Shown here in pieces: positions 14,590 through 23,443 of a stretch of DNA of 46,603 bases. The stretch comes from a virus. The notes beneath the pieces were generated by a model. The model saw only the letters and a program-made list of their open reading frames with translations, searched no databases and was not told the DNA's origin. The translations under genes and the position numbers were made by a program. The stretch's first letter is position 1. The number at the start of each line of letters is the position of its first letter. Location of the stretch: IMG/VR virus record IMGVR_UViG_3300020438_000068, positions 1-46,603 of that record; one strand, written 5' to 3'.

Positions 14590-15174
14590 TCACCAGATAA
14601 AATATTCAGAGCCGTTGCAGATTAAAGAAACTGCAGCATACGGCTCACTAAGATTAAGGCTCGCCCCTCCATCGATAGCCCCGACAATAGACACCGAATT
14701 TGACCCGCCCGCTGTACGCTTCACCACAAACCGCTTACCATCCAGGCCCGTGGGGCTTGGCAGGTTAATGGTGAGAGCCCCGCTGGAAGGGTCCGCAAAA
14801 ATCATAAAGTCAGATGTTGCAACAGTGACCGGGCTGTCAGCCTGGCCCACTGTTCGCGTTGCAACATTTGAGCCGCCTTGGCCGCTGCTGGCCAAGTTCG
14901 CGACTGCCCACCCCTTTGTCACAAGGTGTGCATCTGTTAACGGGTCAAGGGCCGTGATTCTACCGGTAGACGTTAAGTCACCATCGACGCTCACCAAGCT
15001 TGGCTGACAGTCAACTTTGGAGACACCATCAACCACCAGGATGGCCCTCGATTCAATGAGCGTGATCTTCGTATCCGCCCCAGAATCAGACCCGATTAAA
15101 TCACCACCAGAGACCGTGAGATCATCGGGGGTGAATGTCACCCCCTTGGTTAACCCATATCGCCCTTTGGCCAT
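14590..15174 (-). CDS. Tail appendage/fibre protein
   Basis: A 194-residue protein. The middle contains DPLTDAHLVTKGWAVANLA, close to the tKxYVD motif common in phage fibre proteins. The C-terminal half (SGALTINLPSPTGLDGKRFVVKR and onward) is beta-rich, like head domains of appendages. It lies between a small virion protein and the large fibre gene in one leftward operon. Its role in the adsorption apparatus is inferred from the motif and position. Confidence 0.7.
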   Translation of the reverse strand: MAKGRYGLTKGVTFTPDDLTVSGGDLIGSDSGADTKITLIESRAILVVDGVSKVDCQPSLVSVDGDLTSTGRITALDPLTDAHLVTKGWAVANLASSGQGGSNVATRTVGQADSPVTVATSDFMIFADPSSGALTINLPSPTGLDGKRFVVKRTAGGSNSVSIVGAIDGGASLNLSEPYAAVSLICNGSEYFIW

Positions 15175-15199
15175 TGTTCGCCCCTCCTACCTTCTCAGC

Positions 15200-15577
15200 T
15201 CACCATGGAGCCAGCTGGCTGATCCTGTAGCTTCCCACCATCACTTGAATTGTGCCGCTGTGAGCCGGTGCAGCTTTGACCCAGATACGCTTTAGGCCTC
15301 GGACCTTAGGCAAATCAAACTGGGCGTGTCTGCCGATAATAATGCTTCGATCTGTGTATGCTGGATCGGCCATTCCTGGCTCTCTCAGCCTGATGCCTAA
15401 AATGCTGGCGCTCATGTTTTCCAGATACACAAAGGCCAAATCACTACCCGCCTCTTTGGGGGTGATGGAATTGGCCACCGCCACAGTTTCAAGGTCAATC
15501 TCTGTCCAGCTGCTTGAGTCGTAGGCCAGGCGCATTGCACCCATACCGCCGACCTCGTAGTCACGTCCTATGCTCAT
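15200..15577 (-). CDS. Small beta-rich virion protein
   Basis: A 125-residue protein predicted to be mainly beta strands (ASILGIRLREPG, HAQFDLPKVRGLKRIWVKA), with no membrane segment. It starts with an ATGA overlap on the preceding structural gene. A tail accessory or decoration role is likely from context, but no family is recognised. Confidence 0.6.
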   Translation of the reverse strand: MSIGRDYEVGGMGAMRLAYDSSSWTEIDLETVAVANSITPKEAGSDLAFVYLENMSASILGIRLREPGMADPAYTDRSIIIGRHAQFDLPKVRGLKRIWVKAAPAHSGTIQVMVGSYRISQLAPW

Positions 15578-16593
15578 CTGTCATCCTCGTTGTTCATCTT
15601 GGGTTGGTACCTCTTGCCGTCTGTGTAATCCTGCAAGGTTGATGCCGCTGTAGATGCTGCAAGCCCTACCCGTGAGTCAGAGGCATAAGCGAGCTCACCA
15701 GAATCAATTGAGCCGTCATCATCAAGATCGATGAAGTGGACCCGCTGAGCCTGGCGTGCAAACTCTTGATGGGCCATCTCTTTGGCATCATCAGGAGAGA
15801 GATTCATTAAGAGGCCCAGGCGTGCACAGTGCTCAGCCACAGCAAAGGCATGGGCCTGCCTGAACTGTTCACCAAGGCATTGATCAGCATAAACCGTTGA
15901 TGGCAAATAGCTCTCAACTAGGCTGATGATATCAAGCCCATCAATCATGGGCTGCCAGGTGTCCCGGTTTGGTGGCCGGGCTGAGGCAAACTGGGGCACC
16001 AGCTCAGCAAGCTGGGTGTGAGTGAGGCCGGTTGAAAATTTGTTTTTAACTACCCTGATTCGTCCAGATTCTGACCAGTAGAAAACCTGGGTTGATTTGT
16101 CGCTTGCCCCGGCAAAGTCTGGATCAAGTGCATACTCAATTTTGTACCAGGCCCCACGGTCTACAGACGCCCCTAACGCCCCGGCTGCCAATTCTGTGAC
16201 CCATACCCCTGAGGTGAGCGCTCCAGCGCTTGAGAGGCTGCCTACGGCGTTCTCAGGTAGGGGCTCAGATAGGTGTGCGCGGTTGTTTGCTGCGTCGAAT
16301 GAGGCAATGTTGACACGCACTTGGGCCAGGCCATGAGCTTTAAAAAACCAGTTCCCCATGATGTCACCAGTGTGACCGGTCATGGTGTCCTCATCTGCCA
16401 CCAGCTCAAGGGTGTGCCTGTCAATGATGCTGGCAATGCTTCGATCTGGCTTCTCAGCCGTGAGGTTCACCGTGAGGGCCAAGGCTCCTGTTGGGCCGCC
16501 ATAGACCTGCATTATAGGCGCCGACTGCGGGGGTGCCTGGGGCTCAAAACGAAAGTCAGCCGCCCGCCCTAGCTCTACTTGAAATATGCTCAC
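15574..16593 (-). CDS. Structural protein with EF-hand-like loop, probable head-tail adaptor
   Basis: A 339-residue protein starting at GTG (GTGA overlap with the gene before). Residues 1-190 are beta-rich. Residues about 205-285 are helical (LVESYLPSTVYADQCLGEQF, AVAEHCARLGLLMNLSPDDA), recalling Mu gp36-type connector proteins. Residues 289-300 read DLDDDGSIDSGE, a perfect match to the EF-hand calcium loop (Asp at 1, 3, 5; Gly at 6; Ile at 8; Glu at 12). The loop is encoded at 15694-15729. The connector role is inferred; calcium binding would be a stabilising feature. Confidence 0.6.
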   Translation of the reverse strand: MSIFQVELGRAADFRFEPQAPPQSAPIMQVYGGPTGALALTVNLTAEKPDRSIASIIDRHTLELVADEDTMTGHTGDIMGNWFFKAHGLAQVRVNIASFDAANNRAHLSEPLPENAVGSLSSAGALTSGVWVTELAAGALGASVDRGAWYKIEYALDPDFAGASDKSTQVFYWSESGRIRVVKNKFSTGLTHTQLAELVPQFASARPPNRDTWQPMIDGLDIISLVESYLPSTVYADQCLGEQFRQAHAFAVAEHCARLGLLMNLSPDDAKEMAHQEFARQAQRVHFIDLDDDGSIDSGELAYASDSRVGLAASTAASTLQDYTDGKRYQPKMNNEDDR

Positions 16594-17567
16594 TTTCTGC
16601 CCTTTCTCTTGCGCGCTTTGGCCGCTGCCCCATTGGCCTCATCAATGTCTTCGTCTGTGCCTAGTATTAGGCCTAGGTCTTGGAGGGTTTCCTCATCTGC
16701 CAAGACTGGCACCAGGTTGTGCCTGCAGTTGTAGCCACCCCCGGCAATAGCCACCGTGATCGAGGTCTGCCCGTTGTCCAGGCTGGCCACCTGTTCTTTG
16801 GTAAAGGCTTTGCCAGTCAGCACAGAGCAGAATGGCCGGATCGCTTTGTCGTTTGCTGGTGGTCCGGTGTAGCCAATGAGGAACTCATCACCATCTTCCT
16901 CAAGGGTCTCAGTGATAATCTGGTGGGCCACTCGGTCAGCTTGAGCCATACGTGTGCGGGCCTCTGTCAGCCTCTGGGGAAGGCTGGCATCCATCTCAGC
17001 CGCAAGGTTCTGTGCCAGTTCTTTGACGGGCTTGAAGCCCAGTGAGGCGCTTAGGGCCTCTTTAATCTTCAGGGCCTGGGTGCGCCCATGTGCACCAAGC
17101 AAGCCCTCATTAATCGCAGTCTCAAACCAGCCACCGAGGCGAGCCTCAGCCGCTATGGTGTCGAGTGCGCCCGCACCACCTGACACGCCCTGCGCTGTGA
17201 ATGTATTCTCAGCCAGTCCGGCTAAGGTCCCCACGGTATCTCTCAATGAGCTTCTGACTTTATCTAGCCCGCTTGCTTCAAGGAGCTCCTCAACCTCAGC
17301 CAATGTGGTCAGAAGTGTGGCAGCTCGCCTTTGTGCGAAATCATCAAGGGCCTCAAGCCTCTCCTCAAGGGGCGTGCGGCCAACACGTGTGCCATCATCA
17401 CCATCGGGCGGGAAGACTAGATCGGGATCAAATCCGCAAGCAGCTGAGATCCTTCTTGATATGTTTTCATGGACTGCCCGCATGCCCTGGTCAAACTCCT
17501 CAACCGCTCGATCTTTTAAGTTCTCACGGCGTTCTAGGAGCCTATCCAGCCCCGGTCTGATTGCCAT
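16590..17567 (-). CDS. Mu F-like minor head protein
   Basis: A 325-residue protein, mainly helical. The C-terminus has the layout of the Mu F / SPP1 gp7 head morphogenesis family: IRPFCSVLTGKAFTKEQ, then GGGYNCRHNLVPV, where Cys and His residues are conserved. Members are minor capsid proteins carried into the head and needed for assembly or DNA entry. The ATG at 17567 is coupled (TGATG) to the preceding stop; a GTG three bases upstream is an alternative. It follows the major capsid gene here, whereas in Mu F lies between portal and protease. Confidence 0.75.
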   Translation of the reverse strand: MAIRPGLDRLLERRENLKDRAVEEFDQGMRAVHENISRRISAACGFDPDLVFPPDGDDGTRVGRTPLEERLEALDDFAQRRAATLLTTLAEVEELLEASGLDKVRSSLRDTVGTLAGLAENTFTAQGVSGGAGALDTIAAEARLGGWFETAINEGLLGAHGRTQALKIKEALSASLGFKPVKELAQNLAAEMDASLPQRLTEARTRMAQADRVAHQIITETLEEDGDEFLIGYTGPPANDKAIRPFCSVLTGKAFTKEQVASLDNGQTSITVAIAGGGYNCRHNLVPVLADEETLQDLGLILGTDEDIDEANGAAAKARKRKGRK

Positions 17568-18016
17568 CACCCACCCAGCTTCTGAAGCGCCTCTTCCAGC
17601 GTTGAGAGGTCATCCTCAGGCCAGGCCTCAACCTTGGCCTTGATACCGCTGAGCCGCGCTTTCATTCCCAGTGCGCGTCCCAGGTCTTTTAGAGCTTTTG
17701 GGCTCAGCTCCAGAGCCTTGGCCCTGGTGTCTTGCTGCAGCCCCGGCGAACCCCCATCAGCCTCAGCCTCAGCCTTCTCAGGCTCAGGCTTGGGCTTAGG
17801 GGTTGACCGCTTCTGTGGTGGTGGGGTTGGGCTTTCTGCACAGTCTGACTTTTGACAGTCAGGCTCACAGTCCACCCGCTCAAGGGACGCATCAGGCCTT
17901 GAGGTCATTAGGGCCTTCGCCCTGGCCTCTGAGATCTCACCCACCTGTCCAAGCTGGATAGGCACGTTCCGATCATCGAGCAATGCTGCAAAACTCAAGT
18001 TTCTGTAGAGTCCCAT
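17567..18016 (-). CDS. Linker-rich head protein of unknown function
   Basis: A 149-residue protein between the major capsid and the F-like gene. Residues 1-50 are a small ordered part; four Cys in or near CEPDCQKSDC might bind metal. A Pro/Lys/Glu/Ala-rich linker (about residues 62-95) follows, then a C-terminal helical domain (KALKDLGRALGMKARLSGIK and the acidic end). In Mu-like head modules this place is held by gp35-type proteins, but homology is not visible. Confidence 0.65.
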   Translation of the reverse strand: MGLYRNLSFAALLDDRNVPIQLGQVGEISEARAKALMTSRPDASLERVDCEPDCQKSDCAESPTPPPQKRSTPKPKPEPEKAEAEADGGSPGLQQDTRAKALELSPKALKDLGRALGMKARLSGIKAKVEAWPEDDLSTLEEALQKLGG

Positions 18017-18031
18017 AACCCACCCCCAATC

Positions 18032-19168
18032 CTAGTACATGTTGTCCAAGATGGTTCCCTTTTTGGGATCCAAAGCAATGAACTGAGCCTCAGTGTCAAC
18101 AGTCACCAAGGTGCTCTGAGCACCCGTGGGTTGATCAGGCCCAATGTCCACATCCATCAAGCGGCTGTATACTGCACAGAATGAGCCTGTGCCCGAGAGA
18201 ACGCGGGGGGCTGCACCAGTACGGAGTGAGAAGTCAATCTCACCAGCACGGCCAATCCAGCACCGCTGACCCCCGCCCTGCTTCCAGATGTACTCATTAG
18301 CCTGAGCGTCACCCGTGTTGGCACTTGGATCACGGACGCCATCAGGCACCCATACGTGTTCCATGCCCAGATGCTCTTTGAAGACCTGCTTAACGAAATC
18401 AATGGTGGCCACTGCAACGCCGTTGACCATGGCAAATCCTTGGCCGCTGGTGCCGCTGACTACCCGGCTCAATACCTGAGGATCACTTCTCAGCTTGCTC
18501 ATCACCTGGCGCGGAATTATGCAGGAGTTGACCTTTGCATTACCGCTGAGGCGTAAGGCCTCAATTGCACTGTGGAAGACTTCCATTGTGGTATTAGATG
18601 AACCAAGAGCAGACCCATTAAGAGCCGCCTGCCAGTCAACCTCATTCCAACCGCCTGCAGTTTCTGCAGTGCCTGCAGTCTTCTCAGCTGCAAGTGCCAA
18701 AAAGAAGTCAGAGCAATAGCGTTCTAGCTTCTGGTGGCAACCCGTGGCGGCAGCACGCAGAAGATAGAGCTCCTCATCTTCTGACATGCCTGCTGCCAGG
18801 ATCGATCGGTTTTCCTTGGTAGAAGCAGTGAACTGCTTCACATCAAAAGAGATGGTTGAAGTGCCAAAGGAGGTGCTGACTGTCCGTGCTGCACCAATGG
18901 CATCTGCCGACGTCTGACCGGCAGAAGCCGAAAGCAGATCTCTGGAGTGGCGCTTAACCAATGCACCTGCCAGGATCCCAGGTCCAGAACCATCACCAGA
19001 GGAAGAGATGTCAATAGCTCTGCCCCGTGCAATTCCGCCCGATGGCCGTACAGGGAGCCCGAAAATCTCGTGATATACGTAGCCCTCAGTCTCATCAGCG
19101 ATCGGGTCGATCAATACGTCCCTGATCACGCTGGCTGGATTGGCCTTGTCATAGCTTGCAACTGCCAT
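18032..19168 (-). CDS. Major capsid protein (HK97 fold)
   Basis: A 378-residue protein. Its length, its place directly after the protease/scaffold, and the segment pattern fit an HK97-fold major capsid: a long N-terminal arm (SVIRDVLIDPIADETEGYVY), a helical spine region (DEELYLLRAAATGCHQKLERY), the A-domain segment INSCII-like PRQVMSKLRSDPQVL, and a C-terminal beta part. The gene starts three bases after the scaffold stop. As there is no separate decoration gene nearby, this is the main shell subunit. Confidence 0.85.
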   Translation of the reverse strand: MAVASYDKANPASVIRDVLIDPIADETEGYVYHEIFGLPVRPSGGIARGRAIDISSSGDGSGPGILAGALVKRHSRDLLSASAGQTSADAIGAARTVSTSFGTSTISFDVKQFTASTKENRSILAAGMSEDEELYLLRAAATGCHQKLERYCSDFFLALAAEKTAGTAETAGGWNEVDWQAALNGSALGSSNTTMEVFHSAIEALRLSGNAKVNSCIIPRQVMSKLRSDPQVLSRVVSGTSGQGFAMVNGVAVATIDFVKQVFKEHLGMEHVWVPDGVRDPSANTGDAQANEYIWKQGGGQRCWIGRAGEIDFSLRTGAAPRVLSGTGSFCAVYSRLMDVDIGPDQPTGAQSTLVTVDTEAQFIALDPKKGTILDNMY

Positions 19169-19170
19169 TT

Positions 19171-19902
19171 TTAATTTCCTTTTGCAGTGTTGAAGGCTGC
19201 CTGTGCCAATTCAGGATGAGCAGCTTTGGTGATGTTCAGCGCTTCAATGCGCGTCACATTAGGGTTATCATTATGGAAGATTCGAGTGAGCCGGCTGAGC
19301 TCCTCGCCTGCAGCCGCCCGATCCATCTCACCAAGGTCACCATCAAGGCCAGCGGTTGTGCTGCCTTCAGGCTCACCGATGCGGACAGTGTTTCCATCAG
19401 GGATCCGGTTAAGAACCGCAATCACGGTCTCTACATTCTGGACTAAAGCCTCGTCCTCAAGAGCAAAGTCACCAGGCAGGGCTCCACGGCCTTTAGCCAG
19501 CTCAATACACTCATTGATTCTGCCTTGGTTGTCAGGCTTCCCACGCTGGTTGAGTGCACCGCGTGCCATCTCAACTTGTGCCGGATCTTCTGCAAGCAGT
19601 GCAGCAAGATACAGATCACGCTCAGCAGTGTTCTTGATTTCATGATTATCTAGCAGCTCATTGGCCTCAACCGTTCGCAGCTGGAGCGCCGCCTCAGCCT
19701 TTTCAGTCTTGAACCGGTTTAGCTCTGCCACAGTGTCAGCCAACTGGCCCTTAAGCCCGTCAACCGCCTTGGCTAGTTCTACAGCGCCACAGTCATCACC
19801 CAGGCCCAAATTGCCCAGGATAGCAGTGGCCTCAGAACTGTTACGGCCTAGAAGGATGTCCACCTCAGGTGCCACCTCAGCCTTTTCAGTCTTCTTGGTC
19901 AT
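19171..19902 (-). CDS. Internal in-frame scaffold protein
   Basis: Within the protease gene an in-frame ATG at 19902 (residue 235) is preceded by AAGGGG with a six-base spacer. It begins the 243-residue scaffold half, at the boundary where the protease fold ends. Lambda Nu3 and Mu Z are made in the same way from internal starts. This makes more scaffold than protease, as assembly requires. The site is seen; its use is inferred. Confidence 0.6.
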   Translation of the reverse strand: MTKKTEKAEVAPEVDILLGRNSSEATAILGNLGLGDDCGAVELAKAVDGLKGQLADTVAELNRFKTEKAEAALQLRTVEANELLDNHEIKNTAERDLYLAALLAEDPAQVEMARGALNQRGKPDNQGRINECIELAKGRGALPGDFALEDEALVQNVETVIAVLNRIPDGNTVRIGEPEGSTTAGLDGDLGEMDRAAAGEELSRLTRIFHNDNPNVTRIEALNITKAAHPELAQAAFNTAKGN

Positions 19903-20604
19903 TGTTTGCCCCTTGGGCTCAGAGAGCCCGGTCTCAGTTTGTTCATCCGTCCCAATGCTTGGATCGGATGTTCTTAGGTTATCGTCTTTTGTATCATTTG
20001 TGAACATTTGTTCAGTGTTTTCGCTTGACATCTCACGGCTCAGACCCACTGCGTTCACGGAATCCTGTCTTGGTAGAGTGGTCAGAGAGGCTGTATCAAT
20101 GCTGGCATTGCCTAAAAGTTCAGCAGTTTGAGGGTGATAGGCCGGCTTGACCTTGACCCGTGGGCTGATGCGGAGAGCAGAGCCACCAGGGGTGAGTGAG
20201 GCAGTGACCATGGAGAGCCCTAGGTTGCTCCACTCTTTGGAGGCGTATACGCCTTTTTTCTCTTCGTCATACCAGATGCTTAGGACCTGCCCATAAGGCC
20301 TCATGTCCGCCGATGTGTCGCCGCGTCCAGCCCTCTCAATGCCGTGCTCCATTGAAATAGGCACAACCACACCGGCTGAGATCAGGGCCTGAGTGGTGGT
20401 GGCCACTTCTCTGGCCAGGCCCTCACTCACATCAAGTATCAACTTTCCCGTATCAAGATCGAAGATGGGTCCAACTCGCAGAATATGCAGGGGGGCCTCA
20501 TCACTCATCTCTTGCTCAGGTGCTGCAAGTAGATACTCAGCCCCCGCCTCACCCTCAATCTCCGTCTCAGGGGCCTCTATGGCCTTCTCATGGGTGTCCA
20601 TCAT
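19171..20604 (-). CDS. Capsid maturation protease with C-terminal scaffold
   Basis: A 477-residue protein of the Mu gpI type. The protease part covers about residues 38-190: VPISMEHGIERAG supplies a candidate catalytic His87 and LRISPRV a candidate Ser147, followed by DTASLTTLPRQ, which resembles the conserved end of this family. From about residue 235 the protein becomes a charged, helical scaffold (MTKKTEKAEVAPEVD and a coiled coil around 280-320). The ATG overlaps the portal stop. The protease should cut the scaffold and capsid arm during head maturation. An internal start gives a separate scaffold (see 19171-19902). Confidence 0.8.
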   Translation of the reverse strand: MMDTHEKAIEAPETEIEGEAGAEYLLAAPEQEMSDEAPLHILRVGPIFDLDTGKLILDVSEGLAREVATTTQALISAGVVVPISMEHGIERAGRGDTSADMRPYGQVLSIWYDEEKKGVYASKEWSNLGLSMVTASLTPGGSALRISPRVKVKPAYHPQTAELLGNASIDTASLTTLPRQDSVNAVGLSREMSSENTEQMFTNDTKDDNLRTSDPSIGTDEQTETGLSEPKGQTMTKKTEKAEVAPEVDILLGRNSSEATAILGNLGLGDDCGAVELAKAVDGLKGQLADTVAELNRFKTEKAEAALQLRTVEANELLDNHEIKNTAERDLYLAALLAEDPAQVEMARGALNQRGKPDNQGRINECIELAKGRGALPGDFALEDEALVQNVETVIAVLNRIPDGNTVRIGEPEGSTTAGLDGDLGEMDRAAAGEELSRLTRIFHNDNPNVTRIEALNITKAAHPELAQAAFNTAKGN

Positions 20605-22097
20605 TCCTCTCTCTCAATAAGTCGTTTCACAAATGCGTTCTGTTTCTTTTTGCTTTTGCCGGGGTTGGCCGCCTCACGCTGCCCAGCGGGCACCGCTAAC
20701 CGGTCACCCGCCTTGAGCGCTTGCCTGTCTAGAGCGCTCGGGCTGTCAGCTTGTGGAGCTGGCAAATCAGAGGCAGCCCTGATGGCCCGCTCATCTTCCT
20801 CGCTAGGCGTTAAGACACCAGCGGCGATGAATGAGGCGAAGGCCTGGGGATCACGCTGCCAATAAGGGATCTTGATACTGGAGCGTTCAAAGGTGACCCT
20901 TGGATACTCCTCTTCTTTTAGCTTGGAGAAGTTCACCTGTAGAAATCGTTTAACGGTCTGATGATTGAGCGCTGTGACAAGCCATTGAGCTTGATCGATA
21001 ACGCTATCCTCAACTAATGACCGCTGCTCTGAGACCATTGAGTATGAGCCACCTGATCCGGTGCGCCCCTGCTGCATGAAGGCCAAGAACAGCCGCTCAG
21101 CCATGACCCGCTCATGGTGGCTGACTGATGCCAAGATCTTAGAGGGCTCATAAGACCCTGAGGCTGTTGAGACGGGCTCCAGTTTCCACCAGCTTGGGAG
21201 CACTATGTGTGCCCCCTCTCCATCTACAGCCAGCCCCTTGAGCTTGGTGCCGATTGACGCGATCTCTGAGGTGAAGTCTTCACGGGTTACCGGCTGACCC
21301 TCAGAGCCGTTGGCTAGGCTACTGAATGATTCAACATCTAGGGTGGCAATCATCGGAGGCGAGGCCCAATGGTTAGCAGCTATGTCATCCTGCCGATATC
21401 TAAGGGCCTGTGATCTCCAATTGGCATAGATGGACCGAAAGATTGAGCGCCCATCCCAGTGGCCAAGGTCAGGCCGATTCACGATCCAAAGGGTCTCATT
21501 CAGCGGTAATATACGTGTGACCGGCTTTATTGCTCCGGTGTAGCCAATCCGCTGGCCTATGCCAATGAGGTGATCCCCACCATCTGCAGTGATGTAAGAC
21601 TCGTATGATTCCTGACGGCGTCTATGTAACTTTATGAAATAAAGGCCATGATCTTTGCTGTAGTAATAGCTCTCGCTCATGGCACAATTGCCATAAATCC
21701 GGGCTGACATCATGTGTCTAAACAGGGTCTCTGCTGTACCCGAGGCAACGCAGTGCCCACCCTTGTCCTCATGTGGACCTAGGCCTAGCCAGAGCTCAAG
21801 GGCGTCAGCCGCCTCATCTGAGACGCCCTCACCGCGTGCAACGTGAAACTTCACCGCCGTCACACGCCCTGTGAGGTATTCCTCTGCCATGCTCAGCACA
21901 GCCGATGTCCTCAGCATCTTTGTGACGGTAATGGCCCGCCTGCGAGGGGTTGAGAACTCTAAAAGGTGCTCTTTGTCTTTGACTTTCCCGTTAATGAGAG
22001 GCAGCCCACTCCACCCACTAGGCCTGCTGGGCAGTTCCTTGGGTATGGTTGAGGCGAACTCATCCAGGTTATCAACCCTCATCTTGTACTGTGCCAT
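20601..22097 (-). CDS. Portal protein (Mu gp29-like)
   Basis: A 498-residue protein. The long helical N-terminus (RAITVTKMLRTSAVLSMAEE), the segment around LNETLWIVNRPDLGHWDGRS and YANWRSQALRYRQDDIAAN, and the later MAERLFLAFMQQGRTGSGGS with NHQTVKRFLQVNF resemble Mu-type (DUF935) portals. The portal is the dodecameric DNA gate at one head vertex and the terminase docking site. It is preceded by a 56-base gap with promoter-like DNA and followed directly by protease/scaffold. The Lys-rich C-terminus probably contacts DNA. Confidence 0.8.
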   Translation of the reverse strand: MAQYKMRVDNLDEFASTIPKELPSRPSGWSGLPLINGKVKDKEHLLEFSTPRRRAITVTKMLRTSAVLSMAEEYLTGRVTAVKFHVARGEGVSDEAADALELWLGLGPHEDKGGHCVASGTAETLFRHMMSARIYGNCAMSESYYYSKDHGLYFIKLHRRRQESYESYITADGGDHLIGIGQRIGYTGAIKPVTRILPLNETLWIVNRPDLGHWDGRSIFRSIYANWRSQALRYRQDDIAANHWASPPMIATLDVESFSSLANGSEGQPVTREDFTSEIASIGTKLKGLAVDGEGAHIVLPSWWKLEPVSTASGSYEPSKILASVSHHERVMAERLFLAFMQQGRTGSGGSYSMVSEQRSLVEDSVIDQAQWLVTALNHQTVKRFLQVNFSKLKEEEYPRVTFERSSIKIPYWQRDPQAFASFIAAGVLTPSEEDERAIRAASDLPAPQADSPSALDRQALKAGDRLAVPAGQREAANPGKSKKKQNAFVKRLIEREE

Positions 22098-22153
22098 GGG
22101 TGCCCCGGTTTAATACATCTCTGCATTATTGTGGAACATTTGGCTTGATCTGT
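22098..22153 (-). promoter_or_regulatory. Candidate leftward promoter before the portal gene
   Basis: On the - strand this gap reads TGTTCCACAATAATGC and then GATGTATTAAACC before GGGG and the portal ATG. TGTATTAA could be an extended -10. TGTTCCA is the same word found in the 21-bp elements at 23524 and 44096, which suggests shared control of late genes. Confidence 0.4.
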
Positions 22154-23440
22154 CTAGTCAGATGCAGTACGTGCGGCCCCCGCCTCACTGAACGTCTGGC
22201 CAGTAATAAGCGTGGCCTCACGATACTCAGCCCCTGAGGCCTCCCAGCGCTGGACAATCAGATCCACATAGCCGGGATCAAGCTCCATACCAAAGCAGGC
22301 CCGCCCGGTCTCATCTGCAGCCATGAGGGTGCAACCTGAACCCAAGAACAGATCAACCACCAGATCACCATGCTCAGAGCTGTGGCTGATAGCGTGCTTG
22401 GCCAGTTCGATCGGTTTCTCTGTGGGGTGCTCAGTGGTGGCCTTAGACCGTGAGATCTCCCACACGTTCAAAGCGTGGCCAGCCGGCGGAAAATTAAAGC
22501 AATGTTTGCCCCTTGTGCCGTAGCAAATCAGCTCTGTTGCCCAGGTCCAGTGCCGCTTAGCCAGGCTGGGCATGGGGTTTGGCTTATGCCAAACACAATA
22601 AGAGCTATGGCCACATGTTTCAGCCATCCACCCCCAGATCTTGCCAGCTAGATGGTGAGAGGTGCAGACATAGATTGAGCAGGCCTCACCGGCCAGGCTG
22701 TCAATGGCTGGAAATATACCAGTGATGTCAAAACCTTTATCCCAGTCTGAATCCTTTAGCCGCTGAGCCCGATCGCGAATAGATGCCGCTAACAAGGTAT
22801 CTTCAGAGGCGTGATTGTATGGTGGGTCTGTGAAAACCATGAGGGCCTTCTCACCATCCATCAGCGTGGCTACGTCCTTGAGGTCTGTGGCGTCCCCACA
22901 CATAACCCTATGTTCACCCAGCTGCCAGACATCTCCGCGCCTTGTGGTGGGCTTCTCTGGCCTCTCCTCTCCCCCGCTGCCTAGCTTCTCACCATTGGAG
23001 CCCTCAACCATCTCATCAAGGGTGGGCAGGCCTAGCGCGTCCAGCTCTGCAGGGCTCCAGTATTGGTCAAGGTCAAGCCCATCAGCCTGGAGCTCACCGA
23101 GCACATCAGGATCCCACGTGAGGCCAAGCTCTGAGGCCCTGTTGTCCATGATGGCCAGCCCTCTGCCTGCCTCGCTGTCAAGGTCCAGGTCAGTGCGCCT
23201 CACCACCACCAGCTCTGAACCATCAGTCTCAATCACCCGCGCATCATCGAGACCCACCTCAAGTGCTGCCTGCGCTGTGGTATTGCCCGCTATGATTCGA
23301 TTGTTGGCATCAACCAGCAGGGAACGCCCCCCACCATAACGGCTAAGAGAATCAGCCACCATGCCTGCCCCACGGGGTGTGCCCTGGTTAGCATTTTTTG
23401 AGTCTGGCACCAGCTCTGAGATCTTGATTTTCTTGGCCAT
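22154..23440 (-). CDS. ParB-like nuclease domain fused to adenine/cytosine-N4 DNA methyltransferase
   Basis: A 428-residue fusion. Residues 1-125 have a ParB/sulfiredoxin-like fold signature (NRIIAGNTTAQAAL at 47-60). From residue about 165 follow beta-class methyltransferase motifs: GDVWQLGEHRVMCGDA, catalytic DPPY (205-208), HPTEKP (338-343) and the SAM-binding FLGSG (365-369). The order DPPY before FxGxG marks the beta class, which methylates exocyclic amino groups. Such fusions are common phage solitary methylases that protect DNA from restriction or alter regulation. No restriction partner is seen nearby. It leads the head operon. Confidence 0.85.
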   Translation of the reverse strand: MAKKIKISELVPDSKNANQGTPRGAGMVADSLSRYGGGRSLLVDANNRIIAGNTTAQAALEVGLDDARVIETDGSELVVVRRTDLDLDSEAGRGLAIMDNRASELGLTWDPDVLGELQADGLDLDQYWSPAELDALGLPTLDEMVEGSNGEKLGSGGEERPEKPTTRRGDVWQLGEHRVMCGDATDLKDVATLMDGEKALMVFTDPPYNHASEDTLLAASIRDRAQRLKDSDWDKGFDITGIFPAIDSLAGEACSIYVCTSHHLAGKIWGWMAETCGHSSYCVWHKPNPMPSLAKRHWTWATELICYGTRGKHCFNFPPAGHALNVWEISRSKATTEHPTEKPIELAKHAISHSSEHGDLVVDLFLGSGCTLMAADETGRACFGMELDPGYVDLIVQRWEASGAEYREATLITGQTFSEAGAARTASD

Positions 23441-23443
23441 AGG

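Noticed and set aside
16954-17643. A 229-codon + strand frame opposite the F-like minor head gene
   Set aside because: Ser/Pro/Arg-rich antisense shadow; the - strand gene has a recognisable family motif and coupled start.
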